64,000 nt of DNA from Didymodactylos carnosus (lineage: Eukaryota; Rotifera; Eurotatoria; Philodinida; Philodinidae). Below the pieces are notes generated by a model. The model saw nothing but the letters and a program-made list of their open reading frames with translations, was not told where the DNA came from and did no database searches. Shown one piece after another: positions 48,831-63,800 of the stretch. Both the position numbers and the translations under genes were made by a program. The DNA lies in the NCBI GenBank assembly GCA_905250885.1, contig CAJNOQ010000068.1, forward strand, positions 1-64,000, written 5' to 3'. Within the stretch, counting starts at the first letter, position 1. Each line of letters starts with the position of its first letter.

Positions 48831-51670
48831 AGCATTGAAACAAAGAAAAAAAATGTTTAGAAATTCATTAAGAGTAAGAGAAGTTATAATCATTCTAAGT
48901 CTTATACTACAACGGTACAATATCAGTACAAAGCAGTTGTACAATGTAATAATTCAAATATTTTAGTGTTTATTAGCATGGATAAACGAGGCTATTTACA
49001 CTGATTAATTTTACAGAGTATGGTTTCTCTCGCTCATACTATTTCTTTGAATGTTAAAGAGGTAACTTTTCAGTTCTGGCAAGAACATAATTTCAATTTT
49101 GAAAATTCTTATACGTTGATTTGCATTATTTATAATCTTAATGGTCGCATTCTCGAAATAAATTTCTGTACCTCAAAACTTAGTAACTAAACTGTTAAAT
49201 AAAAACGATTTAGAAACGAATTTTATGCCACCATTTTAAACGTGAGTTGATCATCATTCATTGATTTATTGCGATCAAGTTTATTAATTTCATTCTGGTC
49301 ATTCATAATGGTTTATTAATTGCAGTTCTCTTATTTTTTCTACAGAATATTGAATTTCAATCTATATCCTTTCTCTTCCTCACTTTCTCACCTTGTCTTT
49401 TGTTAACAGCTAGAGTATCGTTGATAACAAACTCTTGTTTTTCTCTATTTCCTATTCTTTAACTGAAAATGATAATACAGAAGAAAAAGAAGAAGAAAAA
49501 ACAATCAAGAACAGCGGCTCATCTTCTTCATTTGAATAAAAAAACATAGAAAGAATACATTTGCAATTTTAATAATATCTATGAAAATAATTATAAAAAG
49601 TTCCAAAGCCGTAGACGTTCATCATGTCTTTCTTTCTTTCTGAAAACGAAAAGTTTATGTAAATATCTAGAAAATTCTGTGTTTTAGTCATTTGTCAGTT
49701 TGCTAGTAGTTGAAATTTTCTTCTCATAACCGTCATTCTAGTTTGAATATCAAACTCGATCCCTACCCAATGCTTCTCTCTGAGACCCGAGTCCGATCAA
49801 GCATCCGACAATTAGTTTTAAAAGTTTGAACTTTTTTTGACGTAGAAAGTCAAAAACGTGTTGTGAATTGCTGTTCCCTGTTTTTTGTCTGAAAGAACGC
49901 TTAAAAAATGATCAACTCTAGTGTTGAACATTTCTTTTCTAAATTGATGTAAATGGTAATTGAGATTTATGGTGTTTCGGTTGAATACAGCTTGTGATTT
50001 TCTTAAAAGCAATCGTAATATTTGCGTTGTATCAAATAGATTTGTCTGAATAACCAAATCAAATAAATTTGCTACTAGTAACTTAGTTAAATCTTGAAAC
50101 ATAGCAAAGTTTTATTTATCTACCCTATTTAATCTATCTAAAAATCTATTCCTCAATACATAAGATCATCATAGTTCAATATTGATAGGTTTAGATTTAG
50201 AAAATGTTTTCTCTCTTTCTTGCAGCTGCAAAATGAATGTTGCATTGCACTCTTTTAAATTTACTAGCGTTGTAATCTTTTTTTTTTCAATTAAAAATAT
50301 TTCTTCTAGATTCTGTTTGATTATTACAGAATTTCTTGAGGGTCAAAAGTATTTTAATATTTTTCTTTTTCTATTTTAATTTACACATAGTGATTAGATT
50401 TTAATCGTGATAATTCTTATTCTTTTAGAATTTTCTGTTGCCAACATTATTATCAATAGTTATGTCAATATATAAGGATTGTATTGAGTTGAGGGAGGAT
50501 AACACGCTATGTTTTTTAACGCTTCTTTCTGTTTTTTTTCTTGTTTTTCTGCTCTTTTGTTTCAACCAAAGATTCTTCTCTAAGTATTGATAAGAACATA
50601 TGTGTGCAGAATGTTAGGAAAAAAAAAATGATACAAAAAAAATTACATTGTTTTACTCTTTCTTGTTCTTAAAAATATTTTTGAGATGAACTATGTTTCT
50701 ACTTTTTACCTTGTTTCATGCGAAAATAATTTGAAATACATCATGGCATCGTTATTTGTATTAAAAAAAAATGTTAGCAGCTGATTAGATAAGAAAATAA
50801 ATAAAAATAGGCAACCATTTACTCTTAGATAATCTCTTATCTATAGAAATAGACATTTATACTTTGTTTATTCGGCTATCGAACCGGCATAAATACAATT
50901 TTTTTGTTATTGTTATGAATTAGAAAAAAAAAAATCAGATAGTTAGAGTTCTTTTATGCAGCGTCTTAGTTATTGTTAACTATTAGATATGAGATATGAG
51001 AGTAGTTTGTCGAAAATTATAAGAAAAAAGTAATGGATCAGTTTGTATTTTAAACTGTAATTTATTAATATTAGGTAATTGAAAGATCCTTTTCACGTTA
51101 TTTCGAGGTGTATAGAGAAAGAAAACCGAATATGCGTTATTATTTACATATTTTTATTTCAATACACAATTTACACGCGATGCCAACTATACTTTTAGTT
51201 ATTACAAGAATCGCGTAAAGGTATTTTACTTATTTTCTTCTCTTTTTTTTCTTCTGCATCTGTCTGTCTGTCTGTCTCTCTCTTCTCTTAAATTGATTGG
51301 TATAAAAGTTTTTTTTTTTGATATTATTTAGTAGCTTTTCTTATTAATAATACGACTTTTAAAAAGTAGAATAGTTTTATTCATAGAGAGATAATGCATA
51401 TACTTAGGTCTGACGTCTTAATACAACCATACACTTCTTTCTTCACCATTTTTTTTTCCTTTTCTCTATTTGCCTCTAAAGCGTGGTGTACACGCACACA
51501 CACACATGCATATTCTTGTCATTAGAACTGAACCTTTATTTTTCATCATTTTTACTTTTATTTTTCATGTTCTTCTAAGTTTTTTAACAATAACGTTACC
51601 GTTGAACATTGATGATGAAGTCAAGAGGGTCCTATGACTGAATACAGTTCAAGTGCAAGTAAGTAAAGTA

Positions 51671-51712
51671 AGAGAGAGAGAGAGGGAGAGAGAGGGAGAG
51701 AGGGAGAGAGAG
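51671..51712. repeat. (GA)n/GGGA purine tract
   Basis: Uninterrupted purine run of GAGA and GGGAGA units over about 42 bp. Confidence 0.9.
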
Positions 51713-52450
51713 ATGTCTTCATAATCTCTTTTCTTCCCGTTGGATTATTCCGATAATACTCTTTCATTCGATATTCACATGCAATTTAATAATTTCCATT
51801 TTTTTAAATTGTATATTCATTATTATTCGTTTCACACATTGGATAGAATTTGAATTTTTTTTTTCTTTTTTCTTTATATGATGGAACTATTTGGCATTCA
51901 TTAATGACACAAATATTCTATAAATTTGTGTTTAGAACAAATTTGAAAATCGATCATCATCTAACATAAAATAATACAATTATTGGATGTCTCAAAAATA
52001 AAAAACGACTGAACACTATCAAGATTCACTTTTAAAGAGAAGAACAACGTATCCGATAATTATGCTAAATTTCACACTTCTAAGTGTCTTGAGTTTAATT
52101 TAATTTTTGATACGATTTCTACATTCAAATGGATGTAAATTTTAAAGATAAACAATATAATTTTTTCTATAGACTTTTGTCATTCTCTCTTTACATACAT
52201 TATACAATCTTTTATTGAGTGTTATGGATATTATGTTTCTATAGTTTCTGAGTGAAAAACGTCGTCAGATGATGGAAATATCTTCCATTTGTAGAATTGG
52301 TACTTTTACACAGCATTTTAAGAATTTTGATTTTTATAAGCGAATTGTATGGTAAATGGTTTATTTATACAAATTCGAAAACATGATTGTCACTACTTTG
52401 AACTAATTCATTCTATTAAATATATGATGTTTTCTTTTTGCCTTTTTTTG

Positions 52451-52479
52451 CTAATAATGTAGATTATCTACATTATTAG
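52451..52479. repeat. Perfect 14+1+14 palindrome
   Basis: CTAATAATGTAGAT, one T, then ATCTACATTATTAG. No spacer apart from the central base, so it would extrude as a cruciform rather than encode a looped RNA hairpin. Confidence 0.85.
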
Positions 52480-52841
52480 AAAAATAAGCACAAACTATCT
52501 TTAAGAAACAATAGTTTTCAATGAATTCAAACGCGATTAGTATGTAGAAATTGTTATTATGACTGCTGTTTCTATCAAGAAATACCATTTTTTTCTTTAC
52601 ATAAACAAATTTTTATTCTTATTTGCTTATTTCACAAAAGAAAGACGACCTGTTGTTTCTATTATAATAAATTCACAGCTGAGGAGATGCTCAGAATCAT
52701 GAACAAGTAACTTTGATAGAACAGAACATTCTAATTTTAGTCTTATATTTTTCAAGACTTCAGGTGCATATACCAGAGATGATTGTTATATACCTTGGTA
52801 ACGAGAACGTGCATGTAATTGCCGATCATGTCATCTGGGAC

Positions 52842-52977
52842 TCAACTTTATGTTTCTCTCTTAAGTGTCCAAATTGAAAGATCAAGTAAAAAACTAAGCT
52901 TTTTTTTTCATTGTATTAATCTAATGTTTTTGCTTTATCGTTCGATTTGGACACTTAAGAGCGAAAAATAAAGTTGA
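52842..52977. mobile_element. 136-bp MITE with about 37-bp inverted ends
   Basis: The left end TCAACTTTATGTTTCTCTC continues CTTAAGTGTCCAAATTGAA; the right end is its inverse (TTCGATTTGGACACTTAAG, then GCGAAAAATAAAGTTGA). About five mismatches per arm. No ORF. Confidence 0.8.
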
Positions 52978-54796
52978 TATGTTTTTAAAGTCAGTTTTCT
53001 AGCTAAAACTCATTTAGATCTTAGTCGCACTCTCTCTCTCTCAACATGATGATTTTTCGACGCAACGTGACGACCATCTGTTTCACTTTTGTTTTGTTCG
53101 TTGTTTTTTAATGTGGTGCGAAGCGAAACCGCATTCTAGTAATAAACTGCGTGTTTTTTGCTCGCCAAAAAAAGTGTGCTTTTCTGTAATGGTTATCTCG
53201 AAAACTACAAGTGGTGTTTCAAAACTTTAAATACTTGTAGAGAGAGGAGCGGCTGAATTGTCTCTTCTCCCCTTTAGAGACGGTGTGTATATTTCGGTAC
53301 TCTAATTTACAGCTTCAAAGTAGATCTTTTGAACGTTTAGGATAATTAATCTGAGACATACATGTACACGCGCTTTTATACCAGAGTACGTTCGTCTACC
53401 GTGTGATTCATTTTATGATCGTTCTCTATATCTATTCAACAAGTGATTATTGTAACTCTAACCTCTAAATGCATTCTTGTATTTTAGATAATTAATGCTG
53501 AGTATGTTTTTCTCAAAAGTAAGACGATTACTCTTTTACGTGACTAATCTATAGTTTATTCAATTCTTTCCTGCGAACAATACTGTACACAATTTAACAA
53601 AAAATTTGAGTTCTCTGTTGTCGTATCCTTCATTCTCTTGTTCCTGTTTCACAACACATTCGCAACTCTTGGTAGCGTGATTGACATCTAGTTCTTGTTA
53701 TAGCATTGACGGTAATTCGAGATTTCTATTGTTTCTTCTTTTCTCGATTTTACTCTTTCTTTATGATCACTAATGAAAAGGTTTTTTGTGAACATATCGT
53801 CTTTGATCTGAAACAGCAGTCAAAATGCTATCATTGACTGCTAACATAGATGTCATTTTGAGATAAAATGACATCTAAAATGGTCCTTCGACTACTAACT
53901 ATATGCTGGTTTTTAGATGTAACAATGTTAAGTGGATAAAAATATTAATACTTTTAAACAATGATTATATTCGTTGATATAATTTATTTTTCTAGACACA
54001 TTTGTGACTAATTATCTTAATTAACACCTTTTTTTTGTTAAAACATATTGTGTGACATCGATATTGTTCACTGTATACTTGAGGGAGTTTATATTATGTG
54101 TTTAAAACGGATAATTGTATGAATGAACAATAAACGTTTTTAAAAATTTGTAAAGTATATCCACCGTTGTTTAATTTATTTGAATGTATGCTCTTTAGTC
54201 AACTATAAAAATGTATGTGTATGTGTGTGTGAGTAGAATTAGTAATTCAAATTCAGTTTCCATGTGTCGGCGAATATACATCAACTATAATTAAATTACT
54301 TTTTGCTTTTCTTCTTTTTTTTTTTACAAAATACAGATGGACTTAAATCAACAATAAATTAAGAGTAAAAAAGATTTCTTAAAACCGGAATTTACTTAAA
54401 AAGATGTATTAGTATTTCAATTTCAACAAAACTCGTCGTTTTTAATTATTTGCATTAGCATACAAAGGCCTTTCTATAAATAAAATTATTAAGAGCTCAT
54501 GATATGTAAACTTGATTGCACTTTGCCGTAAACGTTTTTTATACTCAACACTTAAATCTAAGTAGATTAGTCTTAGCGATTTAATGATAATTGGAAGTAA
54601 AAAAACATACTGTCAAAATTGTTTAGTCCTAAAATCAGTTTCTTTTACAATTCAATCATTGATCTTAATTTTTGTATTCATTCATACAAACTCTCTCCAG
54701 TACTATTGAACACTATGATTTAAACGTATTTAATGTCATGTTTTCGTGTTTTAGTATAATGATAAAAGCTGGATGAATTGAAATAGTAGAATAATA
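52978..54796. other. 5' flank of the Gln/His-rich gene
   Basis: No exon recognised. Contains the paired hairpins at 53816-53876 and a (GT)n-like tract at about 54214-54232. It should include the upstream promoter of the gene starting at 54797. Confidence 0.35.
53816..53876. repeat. Two adjacent hairpins
   Basis: First, GCAGTCAA, 10 nt, TTGACTGC (53816-53841). Second, AGATGTCATTTT, 5 nt, AAAATGACATCT (53848-53876), perfect 12-bp stem. Only 6 nt separate them. Could be a small structured RNA or a worn MITE centre; transcription unknown. Confidence 0.45.
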
Positions 54797-57700
54797 ATGA
54801 ATAGTGAACAGAAAAATGAAGAAAATGATGAAGAACAAGTGATGACAACAGCAACAGTAAATTCAAATTCTTCTATACCTGCTAATAATGATCAAGGAGT
54901 GATCGATGCACGTAAGTTGTTAGTGAGAAAATTATTACTTTAAGTTAATTAATACCAATGATGTTATCCTTCGCTTTAAACTCATACTTGTGACTCCTAT
55001 TCTGTTTTTAAACATTATTCTCGTTGCTACGGGTTGTAATAAATTAAAGTTCAGTTCATTCTCACTACTTTCATGAAAATTGCCACATCTCACTATGTGA
55101 AACACCAATTTGTATCCCCCAACGATGTTTCTATTGATCTTTTGTTAGTTTTTATTGTGTCTATGTCATGTCCAAAAAGATTGAAATTTAAAAGTGGATG
55201 CCATTCATATCTTCTTGCTAAAGAGTTTATCGAAAAGTTGTCCACTTTTATTTATTCACCTATTTAGATATAGTGAATGAAAAAACCGTTAACCTTGAAT
55301 CAATGAAAAATGACGAAATTGGTAATTTGAATATTGTTTATAATTTATCTTCACAATTGTCGATATTTTTTATTTCTCTTTTTCTAGAGTTGGAATCGAT
55401 TGTCGAAACTGATTCTCGCACAAAAAACATATCCTCAACGGATGATACAGTACCAACTCTAACCATTGTCGATGATCAATTATCACAAAATAGTACACAT
55501 TCTACTGTGGAATACACAAGTACTAATGATAATAATGAAGAATTGACAGTGTCAACACCATCCACACATTCTACTTCTCGATTATCGCCTTTACCAAAGA
55601 CGTTTACAGAAACAGAGGAAATAGAACAACAACAAAGCAGTGATAATTCGTCTGTTGCGACTATTTTGCCTAAATATAATACTAATCGGAACGATAAACT
55701 CACTGACTTACAAACAACAACAACAACAGCAACAATTACGAAAATCAAACAAGTGAGAAATGCCTTTTTTTGTATATCCTTTGAAGAGAACGAAGGGATC
55801 GTACTAAATTTATGAGCTTATATGTTCCTGGATAGGATGAGATATTCTCCAGACTTCTAAGAATAAACTGAACATCATCGTAGTATTCTGTACTACAAAT
55901 CGGCATTTAAAAGAAAAATGTTGATGAAATGGTCATGACTAGGTTAAAGTAGTTTTGATTAAGAGCCATTGCACGGTAGAGATAACTGAAGAGGTAAGTT
56001 GCTCAATGTCCGATGTTTTTGTTCAAAATTTCATAATAGATCGCTTTTTGACTAGAACCTACTCTCTTCAAAAGTTAGCGAACTTTTCGTGAAAATATCA
56101 AAAGCAGTCTAAAATCATAAATGTGTAAAAGTCAAAATTGTGGTGTTTATATCTCGACCTAGGATGTAGATTAGGGGTTTGTATTTATAGTATAAGTAGT
56201 CGAAATTAATATCTATAACTAAGAGAGTGTAAAAATAAATATAGCACATGTGTGAACAAATGTGTACAACACAACATGATGAAATTTGGCTAGGACAAAG
56301 GCTTTCGCATAAGCTTTTTTTACGTGAACAATATGCTATTGCATTCAATATTACTTATGTCTATTGTATATGTGTACCTCTACTATGAATTTATTTTGTA
56401 TAAGTCACTTGGTTGTTGTACGATTCAGCTCAAAACCGAGTCGACAATAAAAAAAGGGCTTATTTTAAAAATCGGTTTTCTCGTCCGATAGTGTTGCAAA
56501 TAGGTGGGCTCTTATGTTATTGCAATCTATAGGTCTAATACAATCAATACCTGAAGAGAGGTACATATATACAATAGACATAAGTAATATTAAATTCAAT
56601 CGCATATTGTTCAAGTAAAAAAAAGCTTATGCGAAAGCCTATTTAGGTCAAAAAGTTTTGAGAATCTTTCTCAATATGTTGCCACTATCTATTATCAAGA
56701 TCTTAAAACATTAGTAACTATTGAAAGTAATGTTATATAGCTTGTTTCAACATTCTCATAAGCCTCTTTCCCTTGTAAAACAAGCTTCTGAAAAGGCTTA
56801 TAAAATTTTTTTATGTCGGTGAGTTTTGAGCGAACAATTATCTATTATGAAATTTTGAACAAAAACATCGGACATCGATTGAGCGACTCATCTCTTAGGT
56901 TACTCCTATCGTGCAGTAGCTCTTAATGTACTATTTTTCTTGTAAAATTCTGAGACAAACAATTGTCTGCTATAATATCTTGATTGTAAATACGTCTAGT
57001 ATTGTTAAAATAATTGAGAATGCGATAAAAGACATTTTCTATTAGAGATGTTGTTAGTTGTAATGTCTTGAATATCGATTAATTAAATGCATGCATCTGT
57101 TGAGAAAAAAATATATATTGTCCACTGTCCTTCATATCATGTCATATTTTTTCCTTTTGCTTGTTGATCGAATGAATCCATTAAAAAAAATATATAATAA
57201 AAATGGAAATGAAAGTAAAAAGAAGAAAGATAATGAAAAAGACATCTTATCTTATACTAATCAAATAGTTTTGCATGTTCAAAAAGAGAAAATGATAAAA
57301 ATTGAAATAGATTTTGGATAGTATTTAAAAAAATATGAATCTAATTAGAATCACTAGACCTTGTTTCAATTTTTTACATCATTCATAGTATTCAACAAAA
57401 ATCCACTATAAAAAGTACGTCAAATATCAATTGTATAATAGTGACAGGTGCTATTAGTCAATTTGAAAAAATCTATGAGATAAAACAAAAATGAAGGATT
57501 CACTAGCTATTCAAGTATCATAGACAGATGACATATCTCTAGAAGGTGTTAGATCTATGAGCTGTCAAAAATTTTCTATTTAGTTTGAGTTGAAATAAGA
57601 TACTTCTTCTCGAGATACTGACTCATATTTGTAAACATAAAATGCTGACTCATATTGTAGTCTAAAAGGTATCATTTTTCTTTTCAATGTTGTTCTGAGA

Positions 57701-57822
57701 CACTCTTACGTTATTAATTGAGAACAATTTTGAATGCATGATTGTACATCTTTTTTCCTGCTATATATATATATATATATATATCATTTTTTATTTTCTA
57801 ATTACAATAAATTGTAATGTTA

Positions 57823-57862
<40 letters not shown>

Positions 57863-60800
57863 TTTCTTTAAATTTAGACGTGTTAATCATCTGAAGCGCC
57901 TTTACAGAAAAAAGAATTTTTTAGTACTTTTTTTTCTCATACACATTGACCGACAATAGTCTTATTATTAAAAAGAAAAAGATCCACATCTCGAACTCGT
58001 CTTTTTTTCCAATTTTCTCTTCTTTTTTTTATTAACAGCAACAAAAAAGAAAAGATTTAGTAGAATACACATCTCTATCTTAAAATATGTGAGTTCGAAA
58101 CGTTTTCTCTCTCTCCCTCTTTCTCTCTCGTTGAACAAAGAAGGCCTAACATAAGAAAACGTTGTCTCTGTTGTTTATACAGAATATCTCTTTGATCTGC
58201 ACCATTTTATCTCATTGACAGATGTACTTTACTCTTGAAATAGAGAGAAAGAGAACAAACAAAATTGATGGCATTGAAAGAAATACTAGTCTATTTCTTG
58301 TTTCTTGTTTCTCATTTTTCTTTTTTTGACTGATAATAATAGATCAATAATCGCCTATCTATCTAATCAAAATAGTAATAATGATGTTCACTAGAGTGGA
58401 GTGACACATAAAAGTGCGCATTCTAAAAAAAAAACGGAAAAAAATAAATAAAAATAAAAATTATTAAAAATATGCCATTTGCAATAAAACAGCAACCACA
58501 ATATCATCATCATAAATCTCATCGACGACGATCACATAGACATCGTGTAAGTTAATATTAAACATATTTTCATTGCTCTCTTATTCTTACTCAACTACGT
58601 TTGTATAAAATTTTGCATCATATTTTCCTTCTCATCATCATTTAACATCAAAAAACGATCCACTTTTTTTGCTAGAAACATTTTAGTCGAGTTAAGAGAT
58701 CTACAAAAAAAATTTGTCGATTTCAACCGTTTAGAATAAATTTAATTGCTAGTTAATCTATTCTAAGAGATTATTACTTTGATTGAGAAGTAAACAAATC
58801 TTGATTTTCTTTTCATATGTCCACGTCTCTTTTGATCATCATTGTCTTTTTATTTTGTTTCTGTTATCTAATGAACATAGTTTAATCTCATTGTAACATC
58901 AGACAATCTCATGAGAATAGCGATGGACTGATATTTTTTTTTTCGTGTTGTCTTTGAAAATTAATACCACTTATATATTTATTATTATTATTATTATTAA
59001 TAATATCGTCATCGTCATTTTTTCTCTTCTTTTATTTATATGGTTCACTGAATGAATCTACTATGAGAGAGAGAGAAAGAAGGATGAGTAATTATTTCGA
59101 GAAAAAAAATCGTGTTATCCGTACACACACACACACACACATATATATAGAGAGCAATGTTAATATATAACAATACATTCTGCCAGCTAAATGACTGTTG
59201 GCCTTGTCATATTATTTCTTAAAAGGTTGTATAGTTATAAAAAATTCTTAGCCTATAGGCAAAATAGAGAATATAATAAAAAATTTAGAGACGACGAATT
59301 TCTTGTTAATCGCTTGATTAACTACACTAGAAAGAAATTGAAATGGTAATCAATCGACGAAAAACAGAAATTAGACTTTCTTCTTCAATTAAAGTTATGT
59401 TATACTTTAAAAATTTGTCAAAGTTCAATACATAACAATAATTTATTGTTAAAAATTGTATCAAGTACTATTTCTAATTAAATTATATGTCATTTTATGA
59501 TAATAAATCTACGATATAGAAGAGAAAAAGAGTTATCTAGTACGATTTGACTATAGTTGTCATTTATGTTATAGTTACACAAAAATATTCTATAAAAATA
59601 CTTTTGAGTTTTTTTTTTTCTCTAAAGAACTGTTACTTTAATTAGTATTCTAGTGTTCTTTATTTTCTATAAATTCTTTTTTTTAATTGAATTCAATCTT
59701 TTAACCTTATATCTCAAACACTTTTACTTTATCTCGTATACATACAATGACAAAACTGAATGAAAATAGTACATTCGTGACAATAAAAGCGATTCTGTCA
59801 ACGATTAATTTACTAACATAGACAATGATAAGATAAAGTTGAAAAATGTCGGAGAAATCTAAAACGACTTTTTAATTGAGATGAATGATTTGTGTGGAGA
59901 TTATCATGCAACATAGACCTTGTACATGAGTCATGTTCAATTTGGTTTTGTCTTATGCGATTTTTGATTAGAAGACAAAAAAAAAAAAAAATAATAGAAT
60001 CAGATTGTTTTTTTACTAACGGAGAAGAAAGAAAAGAATTATTTTTATTTATTTGAAATTTCAAACAATATTGAGAAAATTTAAGAATTTCAGATATTTT
60101 CAAATATTTATCTAATGTTAAATTGACCAAGAACAAACTGTACGTAATTAGGTAACACTCGCTCAATAATTTTCAATTCATTTTTGTCTATAGCCAGATA
60201 TGGTCTTTTTTTTTGGTATAAACGATATTGATAAAGACTCTCATACATCGAGTGTCTATTTATCCTATGGTAAAAGAATAGCGTTTTTCATCTCTCTCTC
60301 TTTCTCTCTCTCTCTATTTGAATAAACTGGCTTGAAGACAACATCATTTTATATTTTTTATAGCGTAAAATTGATAATAATTGAAAGTGCTCCAAAGATC
60401 AATTAGTTTTCTTTCTAATTTCAATAATTACAATGTGTTTATGTGTGATCAACTTTTTTTCTCTTCTCAATTTTTCGTTTTGATTAGATATATTCATAGA
60501 CTATAGAAAACTATCACATTTGCTCTTCTTTGTCTTTTGGTATCTTAATTTTTATCTTCGTTTTCTATCTGATTACACTTGTAATGTTTTTGTTCTATTT
60601 CTATATAGTGCGTATAAAACACTAGAGAAAGAGAAAATTTTTTTTTTTTAATTTAATTAATGATAATGGTTCATCTGTCTGCTCGTTTATATCTATGAAA
60701 AAAAAAAAAGAGTCAAATATGATATACTTTATTGATTTTATTTTAAATAGAAGTGTGACTCACCCCGGAAGATTGAAAATAAGAAAGAATTCTTTGAGTC

Positions 60801-63800
60801 ATAAAGTTGTGTAAAATCGTAGAAAATAGTTTTATTAGCATAGTTATACAACATTGCTAAATCAAACATTGTTAAAATGTTCAGCAACAAAAGCGAAGAG
60901 ATACTGTTAAATTCTTAAATTATTTATGATGTAAAAAAAAAATCTAGAGATTTTGACTGAGAAATGAATAAGATTTTAGACATTTCTATTGTGCATGATT
61001 GTACGTATATATCTCTATATAATTGATTTACTATATATTTAATAAATCAATCAGATCTGATTAATCGCTTCCATACTTCGTAACGTTGTTTAAAATGAGA
61101 CATTGAATTTTAATAGAAATATCTTTCGATGTCTATGATATGTCTTATTGTACATATATTTTTATCATACTTCAGCATACTTTCTTTTTTTAATTACAGT
61201 TGTGAAACACTCGTAATGCTCCGTTGTATATTTTTTATTCTTCTTTCTGTTTTATTTACTATTTGTATATATATATATACTTCTCTATGAACATTGCGTC
61301 GATATATAGAATTATACAATCATCGAATTAGTTGAATGTTTTGGCATAATTATTAGTGAAAGATTTATATATTGTATTGAACACTATAAGACACATGTGT
61401 AGAATGTTAGTGTTAACTGTTATTGCGTGTTGATTGTTTTAATTATGAACTGTATGAACAGATACTACCACTGACATCCTGTCTCAGAATTGAGCATTTG
61501 TTATTTTCTTTAATGAGTTGTCAACAACAACAACAACAACAACAAAAAAAAAGGATTTCAGTTTACATAACTGGTTTTCTATGTCAAAGATTTTTTTCTA
61601 TATGAAAAAAGTGTCAAGTTTCCCATTTAGAGTAGTCTACAATCTTTAAACCTACACTTGTTTTGATCGTAATAACCAGCTTGTATCTACAATTATATGT
61701 AATAAATGACATCACCATCTGATTTTTGTATTTTTCCCTGTTATTTTTCCTTCTGCTTCCTTTTTCTTCTCGTATATTTTACTAATAGTAACACGATTGG
61801 AATGATGGATGTTGGAAATGTCATCTTTGAAGGTTTAATGCTATGTAGCCTGGCTGTTTCTATTGTCACTATTATACACAAAATAAGAATACAAAAGTGA
61901 CATTCATCCATTTTCCAAATTTGCAGGCGAGAAAGAGATGATACGTAATAGTATGATGTAAAAATTAGCGAAGATTTTTTTTTCTATTATCTATTTAATA
62001 TGAGAAATGCATAATCTAAAAATCAATATAAAAAGTTTTTCCATTAACGTTCTCATTTTACTTTTATATTGAAGCGTAGTATTATGCGTGACTAGTGATT
62101 CTATAAGAGTATGATTTAAACATTTCTCCATCACATAGTATCTCACACTAAAAAGGTAGTTGAAAGATATCTAATAAACACGTATTTAATACCGATGTGT
62201 ATTTTAGATTGATCAAAATGTAGCGGAAGAAAATCATCCATCCTCTCAAACAGATAATACTTATTCGAATGATAAAGAACATGCAAAACACAGTGATACT
62301 CAAAATTTAACAGTGGCACACTCTCCTCAATCCATACGATCATCATCATCGAGTACGACATAGTCGATCCCACCTCATCAATATTATTTTATGAATAATA
62401 AACTATTTAATACTTTTTTATTTGTTCTAGAAGAAAACTATGTTGTTGGTCGATTATCACCAGTCTTAAATGGACCCGGATTAGCTAAACCTTTAATGTC
62501 GATAACGATGCCTAATTCTGTTCATCATAATCATAAACATAATCATAAACAGTCACAACAATCACAACAGTCGAATTCAACAAATCCTGCAGCTAAAAAA
62601 CGAATCGATGCTGCGTTAGAAAAAAATATTGAAACAATTGTTACCCAAGTAAAACGAACAACAACCAAACCGTCACAATTAACACAAAATGATCTTGAAT
62701 TATTCGATTCAAATGGATTATCTACGACGGCTAAAAACGTTCATCATCATCCACACCATCAATATCAACAACATTCTCGTGAAAATACACCATCTATTCA
62801 ACAATTGTCGTCTTCATCTCGAGAAATGACACCAGATTCGATTGACAGTTCAGCGGATGAATATCGTGGTTATACAAATGGAACTACGAGAACAAATACA
62901 GAACAGTTTATTCCTCATCCATCAAACGGAGGAGGAATGTACGATATGAATTCAATTCCTTCCAGTTGGCAATCACCACCTCTTTTGCCACCTTATCATT
63001 ATCATCCATACTTACCATCACCGTACGGACTACCCGTTCCTACACTACAAACTCCTACAAATAATTATTATAATAATTCGTTACCTACACAATACGATTC
63101 CGTCTTACTCGAACGATATGGTCCGGCAGCACTGGCCGCGTTTGCTGCCGTACAGCAACAACAACAGCAACAACAACAACAACAACAGCAACACCAACAC
63201 CAACAACAACAACAACAACACCACCAACAACAACAGCAACAGCAAAATTCTTACATTGTACACCCACAGCATCTAAATATTCTCTCACAACAATCTCAAG
63301 AACATTTGTCAGGTAATACTCATTATTCTCAAAACTGTTTTAGAGAGACAATGTCATCGCCACTCATAAATGATTCTCTAATAAAGACTCCGACAGTTTC
63401 TACTCTAATAACTGCTACTCCTATTACTACAACTAATAATCATCAACATCATAGTAAAAGAATCGGAAAAAAATCGTCTGGAAATAATAGCAACCGTATT
63501 GCAAACACGAATGACACAATTCGTGCTGGAACACGCGATCGACAACAGTTGACATCTAATGAACTACCATCATCGAAAGAAGACACAAAAATTAATAATA
63601 AAGTATCGGAAATGAATAGTGAAAATAGAAAATCTCCAATAGAAATACGTAGTGAACAATTACTTTCTCATCTGTATTTAAATCAAATATCCTCTTTACC
63701 GTTTGTGACATTGTACGATAATACACCGATAAACAATAATAGTAATACTTTTCAAAAATCTATTGAAAACTATCAGCAACAATTTACAACAAATAGTATT

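Larger units (their letters stand above)
48831..52841. other. Gene-free, AT-rich with microsatellites
   Basis: Homopolymer- and T-rich DNA. It holds a (CTGT)n/(CT)n tract at about 51258-51284, a GA-rich tract at 51671-51712 and a perfect palindrome at 52451-52479. No coding exon recognised. Confidence 0.4.
56925..62207 (+). other. Remainder of intron 3
   Basis: AT-rich intron with microsatellites (57762-57784, 57827-57858, 59122-59154) and the candidate alternative first exon at 58472-58546. No other exon recognised. Confidence 0.4.

Noticed and set aside
57091-57321. 76-codon open frame with a hydrophobic start and Lys-rich tail
   Set aside because: Lies in an AT-rich intron, and the composition is that expected from A- and T-runs.
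63085-63288. Val-rich open frame on the minus strand
   Set aside because: It is the antisense reading of the CAA/CAG tract (GTT/TTG gives Val/Val/Leu runs), not a gene.
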